A stretch of 64,000 nt of DNA from Perognathus longimembris pacificus (Eukaryota > Chordata > Mammalia > Rodentia > Heteromyidae). Within the stretch, counting starts at the first letter, position 1. The number at the start of each line of letters is the position of its first letter. The DNA lies in the NCBI RefSeq assembly GCF_023159225.1, contig NC_063181.1:20114073-20178072 (forward strand), written 5' to 3'. The position numbers and the translations under genes are program-made. Shown here piece by piece: positions 13,225 through 24,680 of this stretch. The notes below the pieces were generated by a model that saw only the letters and a program-made list of their open reading frames with translations, was not told the origin of the DNA and searched no databases.

Positions 13225-13288
13225 TTGATATAACTGTGTATAATATGAAAATATATAGAATTGAAAGAAATAAAGTAGTGTTAATTTT
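13225..13288. repeat. left copy of a 64/66-bp direct repeat flanking L1
   Basis: TTGATATAACTGTGTATAAT... to GTGTTAATTTT matches 13786-13851 almost base for base, differing mainly by a 2-bp indel. Position on both sides of an L1 insertion makes it a target-site duplication of unusual length. Confidence 0.85.
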
Positions 13289-13785
13289 ATTTTTTTATTA
13301 TTTATTGTCAAACTGATATACAGAGAGGTTACAGTTTCATACGTTAGGCATTGGATACATTTCTTGTACTGTTTGTTAACTTCTCCCTCATTCCCTCCTC
13401 CCCCTGCCCCCTTTTCCCTTTCCCCCATGAGTTGTTCAGTAGATTTACACTGAACAGTTTTGCAAGTATTGCTTTTGTAATCGTTTGTCTTTTTTTTCTC
13501 TCGATTTTGGTATTCCTTTTCAGTTTCCTAGTTCTAATACCTGTATACACGGTTTCCAATGTAACTCAGATAAGATAGAGAGTGCAGGTACAACCACAGG
13601 AAGGGGATACAAGAGGATCATCAATAATAAAAGCTATGGTTTCACATCGCATGTTGAAAGTAATTACAAGTGATATAACAGTAGTTTCCATAACATGGAA
13701 TTCATTTCACTTAGCATCAGCTTTTGTGTTCATAAGGGTACAGCAATTGGGCTCTTGTGATCCTCTGATGTGACTAGCCTAAACT
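13289..13785 (-). mobile_element. L1 3'-UTR element, about 497 bp, minus strand
   Basis: The reverse complement starts AGTTTAGGCTAGTCACATC and ends in the CTCTGTATATCAGTTTGACAATAAATAAT / poly-A end of the L1 family at 42.8 kb. A C/T-rich tract at 13390-13430 is the antisense of the G-rich L1 tract. It has no ORF2 sequence. Both ends match those of the 1664-2173 copy. It is flanked by the 64/66-bp repeat. Confidence 0.85.
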
Positions 13786-13851
13786 TTGATATAACTGTGT
13801 ATAAAATATGAAAATATATAGAATTGAAAGAAATAAAGTAGTGTTAATTTT
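13786..13851. repeat. right copy of the 64/66-bp direct repeat
   Basis: Mate of 13225-13288. The copy contains TATAAAATATG where the left has TATAATATG. Confidence 0.85.
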
Positions 13852-14097
13852 AAAATGGAGAATGGGACCCTAATAAAACCACCCAGCCATAAATAAATTG
13901 TGTTAATGTACAGTAATAAAAATTTTATTTATAGGTCCAGTTTTCAAAGGGAAAGTTAATCTCACTCTGTGTCAAGTTTAAAATATATACAACCAAAACT
14001 TGGCATTTCTATGTCTAATTATAAATGATGTATAAACATAATCAAATTTGTTTCAAGTATATTGCTTTATTTATCATTGCTATTATTTGTGTTTCAT

Positions 14098-14168
14098 GCC
14101 TGGTTCTTAAACTCAGTGCGTGACATGGTCACTCATTGGCAAAAGTTCTACCATTGGAACCATGCTTT
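14098..14168 (-). mobile_element. degraded ID-like tRNA-derived SINE
   Basis: CTGGTTCTTAAACTCAGTGC ... GTTCTACCATTGGAACCATG has the order and spacing of an antisense ID/IDL element (B-box region, then CTCTACCACTGAGCCA-like A-box region). It is old and lacks a clear tail. Confidence 0.4.
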
Positions 14169-14229
14169 CATCTCCAAGATACAAGTTGTTTTAAATGACA
14201 AAAATTCATTCAGTTTATGAATATTTCAA

Positions 14230-14600
14230 CATATTTTTCATTTTCTGTTTAGGACTGCCATATACATGACACTATAGATGTCTGTACAGTATATTGATTT
14301 CAATTCATTGCTATAAATGCCCGGTAATGGGATTGCTACATCTTGTGGGAATTCTATTTTAGAGGTTTAGAGGAACTTCCACACTGCTTTCCATAGTGGC
14401 TGAACTGATTTTATTTAACCAATATAAACAGCGTGTATGGTTTTCCTTGTTTTGCTATTACACTAGCAGTTACTATCTGTCTTTTGTCTTTAATGCTATG
14501 CACATATGGATATTAGAATACTTATCTCATGGAAAGTGAGGATAGACTGAGATGGCCAGAGGTTGGGAAAGTAGTGAGAGAACTGTCTAGAACAAGTGAT
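14230..14600 (-). mobile_element. old L1 ORF2 fragment, possibly two pieces
   Basis: The plus-strand stretch ATGGGATTGCTACATC ... CACACTGCTTTCCATAGTGG is the familiar antisense of an L1 ORF2 segment. A plus-orientation piece GATGGCCAGAGGTTGGGAAA (14550-14570) resembles the 3' UTR of ancient mammalian L1s. Boundaries are approximate. Confidence 0.55.
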
Positions 14601-15489
14601 AGGAGCAAGGTTTTCTGATTATTATTGCACAAATCAGTAAATAGATATAACTATTAGGTACTGTATAATTCAAAACACAACTAGAAAAAAAAATTGTTCA
14701 CGCTTTTGCCATAAAAACAAATATTTGAGGCAACGGTTTGTGTTTAGCATGATATGCATACATATTTCAAAGACTCACCTGCTGCTCCATTTGATAGCAA
14801 ACATGTTATTTTGTTTTCCTATTCCAGTTAAAAATGTATGTTGTTAACTTCTAAAAAGTGTATCTTAAGGACTGTGATGCATGTTAAATCCTACCTTACT
14901 TTACAACTTTCCAGTTAGTTTGACAAGATTAACCCTGGTACTGGCAAAAGAAGTGAGCTTTCAGGATCAAAGACAAAGAACCTGTTACTCAGAGACTTGC
15001 ATGCAGCCTGCAATTCATGCTCACGTTGGATTCCCATTGGTCCTGTGCCCCTTGGAGACAGCACAGGAGCAGGCCAGTGGATGATGTACGCACAGCGATT
15101 CCGTGTCACAGCTGAGGAAACTTGAATTTAGAAAACTGTTTTGATAAAGAAAGCTGCTTGCAGACTTGTTCTACCATTAGCCTGGAAGGAGACATTATCT
15201 TTGATATACTGTGTTAGTCAGGAAACAAATCTTCTTCCCCTCACAGGAGGACACACAGCTTCTCAAAGTTACTTCCTATAAAATCATCTGTGGGAAGATA
15301 ATCTGCAAGCAAAGCCAATATAAGATGTGAGTAAAAGCCATGGCGAGTTATCACTCCAAAGGATGAAACCTGGTGGTTTTCATGTTAGAAACCACACAGT
15401 TACCAGGACTTACTAACTTTTAAACACCATTTATAACCAGAAGATGGGGGCTGTTATGCTGATAGAAGTTATTTCACAAACCACATAAA
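14601..15489. other. unique DNA, possible MIR trace
   Basis: A somewhat GC-richer patch lies at 14950-15120. GTCACAGCTGAGGAAACTTG (15104-15123) resembles the core of the MIR SINE, but the match is too short to be firm. The open frames on both strands here overlap each other and have no protein signature. Confidence 0.35.
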
Positions 15490-15698
15490 TGTTTCCTCAT
15501 AACAACTCATGATGGGGGGAATGGAGAAGGGGAAGGCACGGGGGTGGGGGACTGGGGACGAGGGGCAGGGGGAGAGGGACGTGGTAACAAGTTGTATAAG
15601 AAATGTACTCAGTGCCTTACCTATGAAACTGTAACCCCTCTGTACAACACTTTGACAATAAAGAAATGAAAAAAAATTAAAAACAAAAGAAAGAAGAA
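15490..15698 (+). mobile_element. L1 3' end with very G-rich tract
   Basis: The end CAAGTTGTATAAGAAATGTACTC ... CTGTAACCCCTCTGTACAAC, TTTGACAATAAAG plus A-run is the L1 3' terminus seen repeatedly in the window. Upstream is a dense G tract. Flanks ACCACATAAA (about 15480-15489) and AGCACATAAA (about 15699-15708) may be its TSD. Confidence 0.75.
15513..15584 (+). repeat. G-run cluster, potential G-quadruplex
   Basis: At least eight runs of three or more G lie within about 70 bases (for example GGGGGTGGGGGACTGGGG), inside the L1 3' UTR. Such a spacing fits intramolecular quadruplex folding. Confidence 0.7.
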
Positions 15699-15804
15699 TA
15701 GCACATAAACAGTGTTGCAATATTATTGAAGATCTTTATTTTGGTGAACTCAAGCTTTACTTAAAATTTTGGAGAGTGTTTCAACTTAAAATACTATTTT
15801 TTTC

Positions 15805-15940
15805 TTTGTAAGTTTTTTTTTTCTTTTTTATTGTCAAAGTGAATGAAGTACAGAGGGGTTAGAGTTTCATCTGTAAGGCAAGTACATTTCTTATCCATCT
15901 TGTTACTTTCTCCCTCATTTTTCTACCATCTTTTAATGTA
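15805..15940 (-). mobile_element. L1 3' end fragment
   Basis: T-run, then TTTATTGTCAAAGTGAATGA, GTACAGAGGGGTTAGAG and TAAGGCAAGTACATTTCTT: antisense of the L1 3' terminus. It is 5' truncated to about 130 bp. Confidence 0.7.
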
Positions 15941-16066
15941 ATCTGTTTACAAGAAAAAAATGCCTGATCATATGAATATAAATGAATGTCAATATATTTT
16001 CATTCGAACAGTACCACGGATATAATATGAAGACTCACACATCAGAAGAGAAATGATATACTTTTC

Positions 16067-16154
16067 TTTTTTTTTTCTTGGTACTGGGGATTGAACCAAG
16101 GACATTGCACTTGCTAGGAAAGTGCTTTGCCACTGAGCTACATTATCCCAGCCC
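16067..16154 (-). mobile_element. ID SINE with perfect 17-bp TSD
   Basis: Reverse complement reads GGGCTGGGATAATGTAGCTC, AGTGGCAAAGCACTTTCC, then a B box GGTTCAATCCCCAGTACC and an A-rich tail. This is a simple ID element, without the Geo half. Flanks GAAATGATATACTTTTC at 16050-16066 and 16155-16171 are identical. Confidence 0.9.
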
Positions 16155-16171
16155 GAAATGATATACTTTTC

Positions 16172-16834
16172 AAATTGCATTTATTTTCTTTAAGATTAGT
16201 AGTCTAAGAGCAAAACTAAAGACCATATGTTTTTCATGAAATATTCCCATGAGTTAAATGGTATCATTGAAAAAAAGATTATACAGCTAAATACTGACAC
16301 CATTGCTGTGTTACAAATATATGTGTTCATTTACATTAATTTAACCTATTTTCCCTAAGAAGATTGAATAATTTCAAGGACTGGCAAATTATAATCCATT
16401 GCCTGAATCTAGCTTGATAGCTACTCTTAGAGAGTTAAAAATAAATATGTCTTTGCGTGTTACATAAATTGCATGAAATTTAAATTTTAGTTTTTAAGTT
16501 TTATCGTAATGAAAGAATTTCAAACAAAAACAAACAGAACCCCACAAAGTTTATATATATCTACTGTTTCCCAACAATCAATGTCAGATTTGAGATTTTC
16601 TAATAGAGAGCGTGTGCCCTAGAAGACCACATTGCACTTCTTGGTTGTTTCCCAAAAGTAATTAATCAATCTATCAATCTATAAAGAAATCCCAGTTTTA
16701 AAATATGGGGTTAGTTAGAATTGGGAAAAGTGAAAGCAGATTAAAGTATAATTTATGCATTCCAACTGTTCCTTTGAACAATTAACAGGCATTTTAAAAA
16801 TGAGTAATATGAATATTAAATAGGTCCTATGGGA
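16172..16834. other. unique DNA, no gene seen
   Basis: AT-rich, nothing recognised. Confidence 0.5.
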
Positions 16835-17062
16835 AGGGTGCATACTAGAACAGGGAAAAGGAAAAGGGGAGGTGAAGAGAGTGAATATATGTACACTGTG
16901 ATAATGCGGTTATGGGACTGTTGAGATTGGCTTGGGAACTGGGAAGTGATGTGATGAGGAAGAGAGGAGGAGAAAATATATCAAGGTACATTGTATGTAT
17001 GTGTGGACATACCACAATGGGATTTTCTTCTTCAACTAATTGATTCTAACAAAAATAAAAGG
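16835..17062 (+). mobile_element. older L1-type 3' UTR
   Basis: Pattern of a purine-rich stretch (GGGAAAAGGAAAAGGGGAGG) followed by TGTGTGGACATACCACAATG and a terminal AACAAAAATAAAAGG resembles rodent L1 3' ends. It differs from the two younger 3'-UTR types in the window. Confidence 0.45.
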
Positions 17063-19234
17063 AAAATGTTTATAAGGAATGGATGATATTGAATTATTCA
17101 CATGATGTAGATCTTTGACTCTGTAATAAAGTATTTTTAGCACAATATCTCATGTACTATTCTTAGATAAATACACTGGAAAATACGAATGGTGTTTGCT
17201 CCCCACCTTCATATTTCTATCCACTGTGAAGTCCTTAACAGAATCTGATGCTGGGAACATGGTCTTGAGTATCTAACATTCTGGACATTTGAGTTAATTT
17301 TTTTTTCTTTATGAAACATCCAGTTGTAGTACTTTTTCTATATATTAAAAAGGGCAATGATTCTATTCATTAAGTCAAAGTAACTAATAATATTTGGCTT
17401 AGTGAAAATACAACAAATATGGAAAAATTTCCTTGATAGGACCTTAAAATCAACTTTTGATGATGATTAAAAATATCAACAATAATATTCCTATAGTGTT
17501 AGCAGCAATAAGAAGACAATGTATGTACCGCTAACCATTTGTTTATTGAAATAACTTCATTAATTATTTATATAGATAAGTAACAACTATTGAGCAGATT
17601 GTCTGGGCTTGTATTTAAATTTATTTAGTAAATTGTGTAACATAAGTGAAAAAGCCAATAAAACTGAGAAAATATTGTATTCTAAATAGTTTAAAGCACA
17701 TTATTAGTCACAGTAAATTTCTTTCTAATCCATTATATATTAATTGCTTCTAAGATGGAAGATATAATGTACCATTACATTTCTATGCAATTTTATCTAC
17801 AAAGTATATCCATGGTTATATGAAGAAATTGTTGAAACATTCGAATATCAATTTTATAAATTTTTCTGTTAATAAGCAAAATGTGGGTATCAATTGGTAT
17901 TCTTTTTTTTCCCCTGTGGAGTCTGGTTTACTAAGCTTTATAAGTTATAAAAGTCAAAGGTGACAATAATGTACAAAATAAATAACTGAAGTTGAATTTG
18001 AAGACAGAAAAGTGTGCTGTAATGAAGAGTCATGTTTCTTATTTTAATTTATTTTCTGCACAGGCTGCCATGAAATTTGACACCATGTTCTCTTGCTTGG
18101 GCTTGGCAGAAGTTCTTAATTTATAATATGACAATTTAATTACTATCATTCCTTTATCAGTGTTTGCAGCTACTCCAATTAAAACTTTATAAATGAAAAT
18201 CTATTCATTTTAGAAGCCATATATTAAAATTAAAAACATTTTGGATCTAATTATTCCCTTAGCTATCCATCCCTACAAATAAAATGATTATAATCTATTC
18301 TTTAAGTTTTGTGGTAATAATTTAAGCTTGTTTAAATTACTCAAGCTTGTAACTGTCCCTCTTTAACATATTCTGTTATGTATAGGGTAAAAAACTGGAA
18401 GAACTTAAAAAATAAATGATAACAAGAAAAGTCTCAGGTGGGATGCAGCAAAACATACCTTACATATATATTCATTTTTTAAACAAATTCTCAACTCAAT
18501 CAAGAGTTCAGTTTCTTATTATATAGAAAAAAGGGAAGAACTGAATTCTTTTTCTCTTGGACATAGTCTTAAACTTAATTGAGAAAATAAGAAGAGACTG
18601 AATACCTTTATGTGGAACATGAATGTGAAGAATCAGTAAGAAATAAGAAATAAAATCAATGCTAATACAGTGATGCTAAGAAAATTGAAGTAATTGAGAG
18701 AGGGGCCAAATGGGGGAAGGGGTAGGAAAATAATGAAAGAGGTAACATCCAGTAAGGATTCAGATGAACTGACTTTGAATGGAAACATATTGTATAACTA
18801 CTTAAAGACAATAAGAATTTACTTAATACAATTGGTGATTTTGTTATCAAATATATTTTCATTATTTAATTTGGAGCCATGTGATTTGAATCATATTTAC
18901 TACCAGAGTTTTGAACTTTGAAAAACTTTTAAGGAACAAAATGTCAAAACACTATATCCATGATGACTCCTATGATGTAATACATTTTATAATTCCTTGT
19001 GCTAGAAACTTTTAAGTAAATTATGTTCGAATTTCTTCAAAGAACATACAAATATCCACTTACTTATTGCATATCACAGAAGAGTTGCTGCGTGGAATAT
19101 TAAGGATTTCAAATCTTAGAATTCTTATCATTTCCATAGTTGTAAATTGCTTGCTTTTATTGTCAGTGTAGGCATATGTGTAAAGGGTACCTCTGTGTAC
19201 ACTTTAACAAGTGCTTCAAGCTACCTTTCTTATC
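17063..19234. other. unique DNA, no gene seen
   Basis: About 2.2 kb, AT-rich. 18660-18750 (TGATGCTAAGAAAATTG, then GGGG/A-rich) may be a decayed L1 3' UTR in plus orientation; otherwise nothing recognised. Confidence 0.45.
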
Positions 19235-19422
19235 AGAATTAAGGGGTGCTGTGAATATTTCCTTAGTGGCAAGAGTGCTTGCCTCATATACATAAAGCCC
19301 TAGGTTCGATTCCTCAGCACCACATATATAGAAAAGGCCAGAAGTGGCACTGTGGCAGAATGCTAGCCTTGAGTGAAAAGAAGCCAAGGATGGTACTCAG
19401 TCCCTGAGTTCAAGCCCCAGAA
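19235..19422 (+). mobile_element. IDL-Geo SINE, 5' damaged
   Basis: From CTTAGTGGCAAGAGTGCTTG through a B box GGTTCGATTCC and CCAGAAGTGGCACTGTGG to CCCTGAGTTCAAGCCCCAG. A small deletion in the Geo half removes CTCAAGTGG. A (TC)n(TA)n tract replaces the A tail. Confidence 0.85.
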
Positions 19423-19423
19423 C

Positions 19424-19426
19424 TGA

Positions 19427-19476
<50 letters not shown>
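19424..19476. repeat. (TC)n(TA)n compound microsatellite
   Basis: About 13 TC units run into about 12 TA units, at the 3' end of an IDL-Geo SINE. Confidence 0.95.
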
Positions 19477-19578
19477 GTTATTATATTATACATATTATGT
19501 CTTCATTTTTTACAAATTTAACCTAACTACTCAACTTCCTTCTTCGAAATATATTTATTCCTATAAAATATCAAAGGA

Positions 19579-19797
19579 GGGGCTGGGAATACGACCTAGT
19601 GGCAAGAGCGCTTGCATCCTATACATGAAGCCCTGCGTTCCATTCCTCAGCACCACATATATAGAAAATGGCCAGAAGTGGTGCTGTGGCTCAACTGGCA
19701 GAATGCTAGCCTTGAGCAAAAAGAAGCCAGGGACAGTGCTCAGGCCCTGAGTTCAAGCCCCAGGACTGCCAAAAATAAAAATTTAAAATATATACAT
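19579..19797 (+). mobile_element. IDL-Geo SINE with 11-bp TSD
   Basis: Complete dimer: GGGCTGGGAATACGACCTAG, B box GTTCCATTCC, GAAGTGGTGCTGTGGCTC, tail AAAAATAAAAATTTAAAA. TSD ATATCAAAGGA at 19568-19578 and 19798-19808. Confidence 0.92.
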
Positions 19798-19887
19798 ATA
19801 TCAAAGGAAATTTTAGAGGATATTACAAATTCATTTCCAAGGGTAAACCATATTAGATATGTACCCAAATCATACCTGAAAAGTTAT

Positions 19888-19972
19888 GTGTAGAGTCAGG
19901 CACAGTGGCTCATGCCTGCAACACTAGATTCTCAAGAAGCTTAGATTTGAATAACGTGCTTCAAAGCCAGCC
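19888..19972 (+). mobile_element. B1/7SL-like SINE monomer, old
   Basis: CAGGCACAGTGGCTCATGCC ... GAAGCTTAGATTTG ... AAAGCCAGCCTGAAC matches the Alu/B1 layout. The right half is missing. Confidence 0.6.
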
Positions 19973-20514
19973 TGAACAAGAAAATATTTGAGGTAGTTTA
20001 ACATGCAAATAGAAAATATTTTCCAAGTTTTAAAGAAATGACTAGTCAGAACTCTTGTCTATCCCAATCATCAAAAGTATGATGTGCTCAAAAGCCCTCA
20101 TGATTGTGGGACTAAACAATTAAGGAAATGAGTACAGATGGTAGAAAACAAGTTTGGCAACACATTGATGTCATTAAATATTTGGCAAAGTAGCTGATAA
20201 AGCAATAGCTCTGCGGAGAGTAAACCAATTAAGTTTATAAATATTTTTTTTAGAATATAAGAATGTGTCTATTAGAGATCTTTGGTGGCTTTTCTACATT
20301 TTGAAAGCTAATAATGTTAATAATAATTGAACATTATTTGTTTATTTAAAATTTACATCTTACTTGCTCACAAATGCATTGCTTGACTAAATCACATTTA
20401 TATATCACATTTTGGTTAGTTATATTTTTATTCTTTGTAATATCTATGCTTATCTTCACTTTTTTCTATTTTTTAGTCTTCATGCTGATATGTAATGGTG
20501 CATACAAAGGGTGA
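19973..20514. other. unique DNA, no gene seen
   Basis: Nothing recognised. Confidence 0.5.
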
Positions 20515-20692
20515 ACCATGGCAACAGTGATACTCACAAATATGTTGGAAATTAACTGTACAACTTGGGAGGGGGAGGGATTGAGGAGGATGGAAGGTAG
20601 GAGAAAAATGAGGGAGGAGGTAACAAATTTGACAAGAAATGTACTCAGTAGCTCATGTATGTAACTGGAACCCCTCTGTACACCAAACTAAC
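20515..20692 (+). mobile_element. L1 3' end fragment
   Basis: G-rich part GGGAGGGGGAGGGATTGAGG, then GACAAGAAATGTACTCAG, GGAACCCCTCTGTACACC and AACAAAAAATA. This is the same terminus as at 15.5 kb. Confidence 0.7.
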
Positions 20693-22197
20693 AAAAAATA
20701 TATATATGGTTTTGTACATATATAAAACTATGTAGGTTTGCTAAATTACTAACTCAGATTATGGTTGAAAGTTATATATAATATATCTAGAGAATGGAGG
20801 ATCCCTAAAACAGTCTCAGAATACATCATATTTTAAATTGTGGTCTGGTTCCTCAAGTCTATAATCCTAGTATCCATCCCAGTATACTAGTATACATTTA
20901 TGTGTATACTTATGCATATATTTATGTATGTATATATGGACATATGTGTGTGTGAAATCTACTCAAGAAATAATCAAATTTGTATCTTTTGATAGATGCC
21001 AAAAGAACAACAAATGACCAAACAAACTAAACAGTGCAGCCCTCATGCAAGAAGTTTAAGCAAGCTTGGCAAAATTTTCCACTTTATCTTTAAATGGTCT
21101 GCTTCATCAGGACTTTGCAACAATTTCTGGAGATTTAATTTTTAATCCTAACTTTCCCTTCAATCATATGCAGCTGTAAGCAAAATCTTTGAAATAAACT
21201 TTTGGACATAATTTGTCACTCTGTGGTATTTCCTACCAATTCTCTTCATTTAGTGCAGCAAGGTGTATATTTAGCAGTAAAGTTTCAGAAGAAGACTCCA
21301 ATAATCAAGAATGGTTCAGAGCATGTTGTATTAAGACAAAGAAAAATACCCCCCTTGCTATTAATCTACATAATCCTTCTTTGGTTTAATAGGATTTCAG
21401 CTAGCTATAAATGTATGAGCCTCTTGGAATTTTGAGAGGCTTAAACTCTCTTCCAAGCAAGCAAAGTGGATTAAAACCAACCTTTGAGTTTTACAATTTG
21501 CATTTAACTGACCTATTCTGCTAGTCTTACTAAAGCCCTTAAGTGATTTCTTCCCAGTAGCTGGCATCTCTCTTCGATAAGATCATGGGATTTTATTTCC
21601 TTTGATATATTTCAGCTTGTAAACACAAGAACATGAGCAAATTCTGTGCCAAGTATTTTCTTCTCTTCAAACCCCCAAGTCTCCTAAAGCATTTCTCTGC
21701 TTTCAGACATTTAACACATAGATCTTTACTTTGGTTAGAAATATTCTCATTTTAGGGGAGTAAAATAGACTTTTAGAGGAACTCCTGAATGGGGGTTCTT
21801 AATGAGGTGTCAATGTGATGTCAGTGAGATGTTGAAATGGGTCAGGTATTTTTCCCTTCCTTTAAAAACATTATCTGAATTTTCAATGTCCAAGATGGAC
21901 AAACTGATATAAGACTTTTCTTCTGCATCAGCTGTACTATTGAGTCTCTTTGTCCTCAATATTCTTGATGTCTAGCACTTCTAAAATAAAATTGGGATGT
22001 ACACGTTTATATAGGATACATTTGAATTGTATTGTATAGTTGCTAATATGTTTATCACTTTGTCAAAATATTGAATGTAATATAATTCACCATTGTTGTT
22101 GGTGGGAGGTCTTTGTCCTGATGACATAGTTAACGTTTGGAAGATAATGAGGCAGCCACATTTTACTATATACTATACAGCAATGGAAGGATTGAAG
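20693..22197. other. unique DNA, no gene seen
   Basis: A faint B1-like stretch (about 20838-20875, TGGTTCCTCAAGTCTATAAT) may be present. No exon was recognised. Confidence 0.4.
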
Positions 22198-22330
22198 TAA
22201 ATGGGGGAGAGATAAAAGAGAGAGGGGAGGAAAGGAAAGGTTTGAGAAGGGAGAAATCAAGGGATTGAGGAGGGGAGGGAGGGATGCAGAGAAAGAAGAA
22301 TGAAAGATGGAAGAAGAAAAAGCTGTAAGG
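22198..22330 (+). repeat. polypurine tract
   Basis: About 130 bases almost entirely G and A on the plus strand. The minus-strand open frame across it (22087-22404) is serine/leucine/proline rich only because of this composition. Confidence 0.85.
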
Positions 22331-23049
22331 ACTATTTGAAAGACCATATTACCAAGTAAAGTAGACACTTGTAATTTTGAAGTATGAAATTTAAATTTAC
22401 CCACTGCAAATGTGTTTACTGGAGTGGTGCTTTATGGATTGGCTGACTTTCATGAGTATGAAGTTGTAATTGTTTGTCTAGCTCTCAGAAGCCTGGCTGT
22501 AGATGCCAAATTGTCATGGGTCATTTAGAATGGCCTTCACTCAATTCTAGTGGTTATATTACTAAAGAAGAACCATTAATCCTTCCCTTGGTAAGTTAGA
22601 CATTTGATTCCTCAGTGTTTATCTTTTAAGTCTCAGAAGCAATTGCAGGAGAAATATTAGGCAGTGGACAAGGAAACCCACCAGTGTGGTTGATTCCAAG
22701 GAATATAAAAAAATTCACTGATAATATTCAGTTTAAATATTGACTACCATGATTTCCTGCAGCTTATATCTTTGAGTAATGATAATCACTGTACAAAAGC
22801 ATTCAAAACTCTAACATAACATATAAAATCACTCTGGATAAGTACAAAGAGTGTAAGTATAGTGTTTTCAGCTTTACTAGAGAAAAGATCAACATGCATT
22901 ACTTTCTTTAAGTACCATGAGGCTATATCTAGATGACTTTTATTAGCAAAAAAATGAGCAATAATGAAGATTTCTGCTGATAGACCAAAGAACAGATCAC
23001 ATTCCTGGGCCGTTGCACAGGCATTAATTATTTAATGCAACATTGATGA
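22331..23049. other. unique DNA, no gene seen
   Basis: Nothing recognised. Confidence 0.5.
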
Positions 23050-23215
23050 TTTATATATACCCACATTATACATACATAATACACACACATATACTGATAG
23101 ATATATATACATATATATGCATATTCAAATATGTACATAAATATACACACATGCATACATAGATGTACATGATTTTGTGTATGTGTGTGTGTGTGTGAAC
23201 ACATATGTGTGTATA
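23050..23215. repeat. TA/CA/TG low-complexity region
   Basis: Imperfect alternating TA and CA units ending in (GT)n near 23177-23200. Confidence 0.85.
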
Positions 23216-24007
23216 GTTACTTAGCTCATAGTAGCAACAACCCTGAGAAAAGAATCTGTGGAAAACCAGACTTGTTTTATTATGGTGATTTGGCTCTAGT
23301 TTCTGGATGCTGAAGGCTGAGAGAAAAATGGCTCATTTGATGGAAGACAGCTGAACTTGAGACTGAGGTGGAAAGAGTCAAGACAAGGTATATTCTCCCA
23401 TGATAACACACAAATTGATTTGATTTCTTTTACTCTACCTTCTAGAAAGGGGCCAACCAACAGATTAATCCATTCATTAAATCAGAGCCCTCACAATCTG
23501 AATGGTTTCTGAAAGCTCTACCACTGTATGATGCTGCATTGCAAGGGAGCTCTTCAATGCAAGAGAACTGGGTTGACATTTCATATTCCAACACTGGTAA
23601 TATAAAAAGGAATTATTTAACACCAGAAAACAAAACAAGTCATGCACAAAAAATTTAAAAATTGTAGTAATACATTAGACATATTGTCTAAGATTTCAGC
23701 CATCCAAATTTTAGTGACTTCTCTGGAGGCTTGGACCAAGTGCTAAAATGCTAGATATAAGTAAGCTGGCTATAAGAAAGAAAAGAAAACTGAACAAAAA
23801 TAATTTGGTATTTTAAACATTGGAAAGATATTTCAACTTCTTCAAAAGGTGTATCATCATAAGCAAGGAGGCCAGATGCATTACAGTCGACAATTTTATC
23901 ACAAATGATAGAGTCTTAATATGCACCAGTATATATGCACAGATTAATTGCTTAATAAAGAGATTTCCTGCTAAATGAGAAATTGAGATAAAGAACAGTC
24001 CAACATC
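23216..24007. other. unique DNA, no gene seen
   Basis: Nothing recognised. Confidence 0.5.
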
Positions 24008-24204
24008 ATTTTTTTGGCAGTCATGGGGTTTGAGCTCAGGGCCTGAGCACTATTTCTGGCTTCTCTTTGCTCAAGGCTAGTATTTTATCACTTGAGCCAT
24101 AGATCTACTTCCAGCTTTTTGTGTTTATGTGGTGCTGAGGAATTGAACCCAGGGCTTCATGCATGCTAGGCAAGTACTCTACCACTAAGCCACATTCCCA
24201 GCCC
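24008..24204 (-). mobile_element. IDL-Geo SINE, older copy
   Basis: Antisense order: TTTTTTTGG tail, GAGCTCAGGGCCTGAGCAC and CTCAAGGCTAG (Geo), then GAATTGAACCCAGGGCTTCA (B box), CTCTACCACTAAGCCAC (A box) and CCCAGCCC (5' end). It is more diverged than the 24451 copy and its junction uses an ID-like CATGCATGCTAGGCAAG. Confidence 0.85.
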
Positions 24205-24436
24205 ATCAAACAATATTTTAAAAGACAAAACTGCAAGACCTCATTTATAAAAGCAAAATATTTTCCAAGTGTCTCAAGAGCATTAACTTCTATGCTATAT
24301 TATAAAGATAATTTAAAAGCTAAAGTATTATTAGTAAAAATGAAAAAAAGGAAACTAAGAAAACCCAAGTTGCTCAAAATATACTTTTCTTTTAAAATAC
24401 ATGAGCAAAAACCAAAATATTTTATATCATGTCATC

Positions 24437-24680
24437 AAGAATGAATTTGAGGGCTGGGGATATGGCCTAGTGGCAAGAGCGCTTGCCTCGTATACTTGAA
24501 GCCCTGGGTTCGATTCCCCAGCACCACATATATAGAAAATGTCCAGAAGTGGCGCTGTGACTCAAGTGGCAGAGTGCTAGCCTTGAGCAAAAAGAAGCCA
24601 GGGACAGTGCTCAGGCCCTGAGTCCAAGGCCCAGGCCTGGCAAAAAAAAAAAAAAAAAAAAAAAAAAAGAATGAATTTGA
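24437..24680 (+). mobile_element. IDL-Geo SINE with perfect TSD, young
   Basis: The SINE occupies 24451-24666. It has A box TGGCCTAGTGGC, B box GGTTCGATTCC, the Geo half from CAGAAGTGGCGCTGTGACTC to CCCAGGCCTGGC, and a pure A tail of about 25. The 14-bp TSD AAGAATGAATTTGA sits at 24437-24450 and 24667-24680. The pure tail and identical TSD indicate recent insertion. Pol III boxes are intact, so it could be transcribed, but this is inference. Confidence 0.95.
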
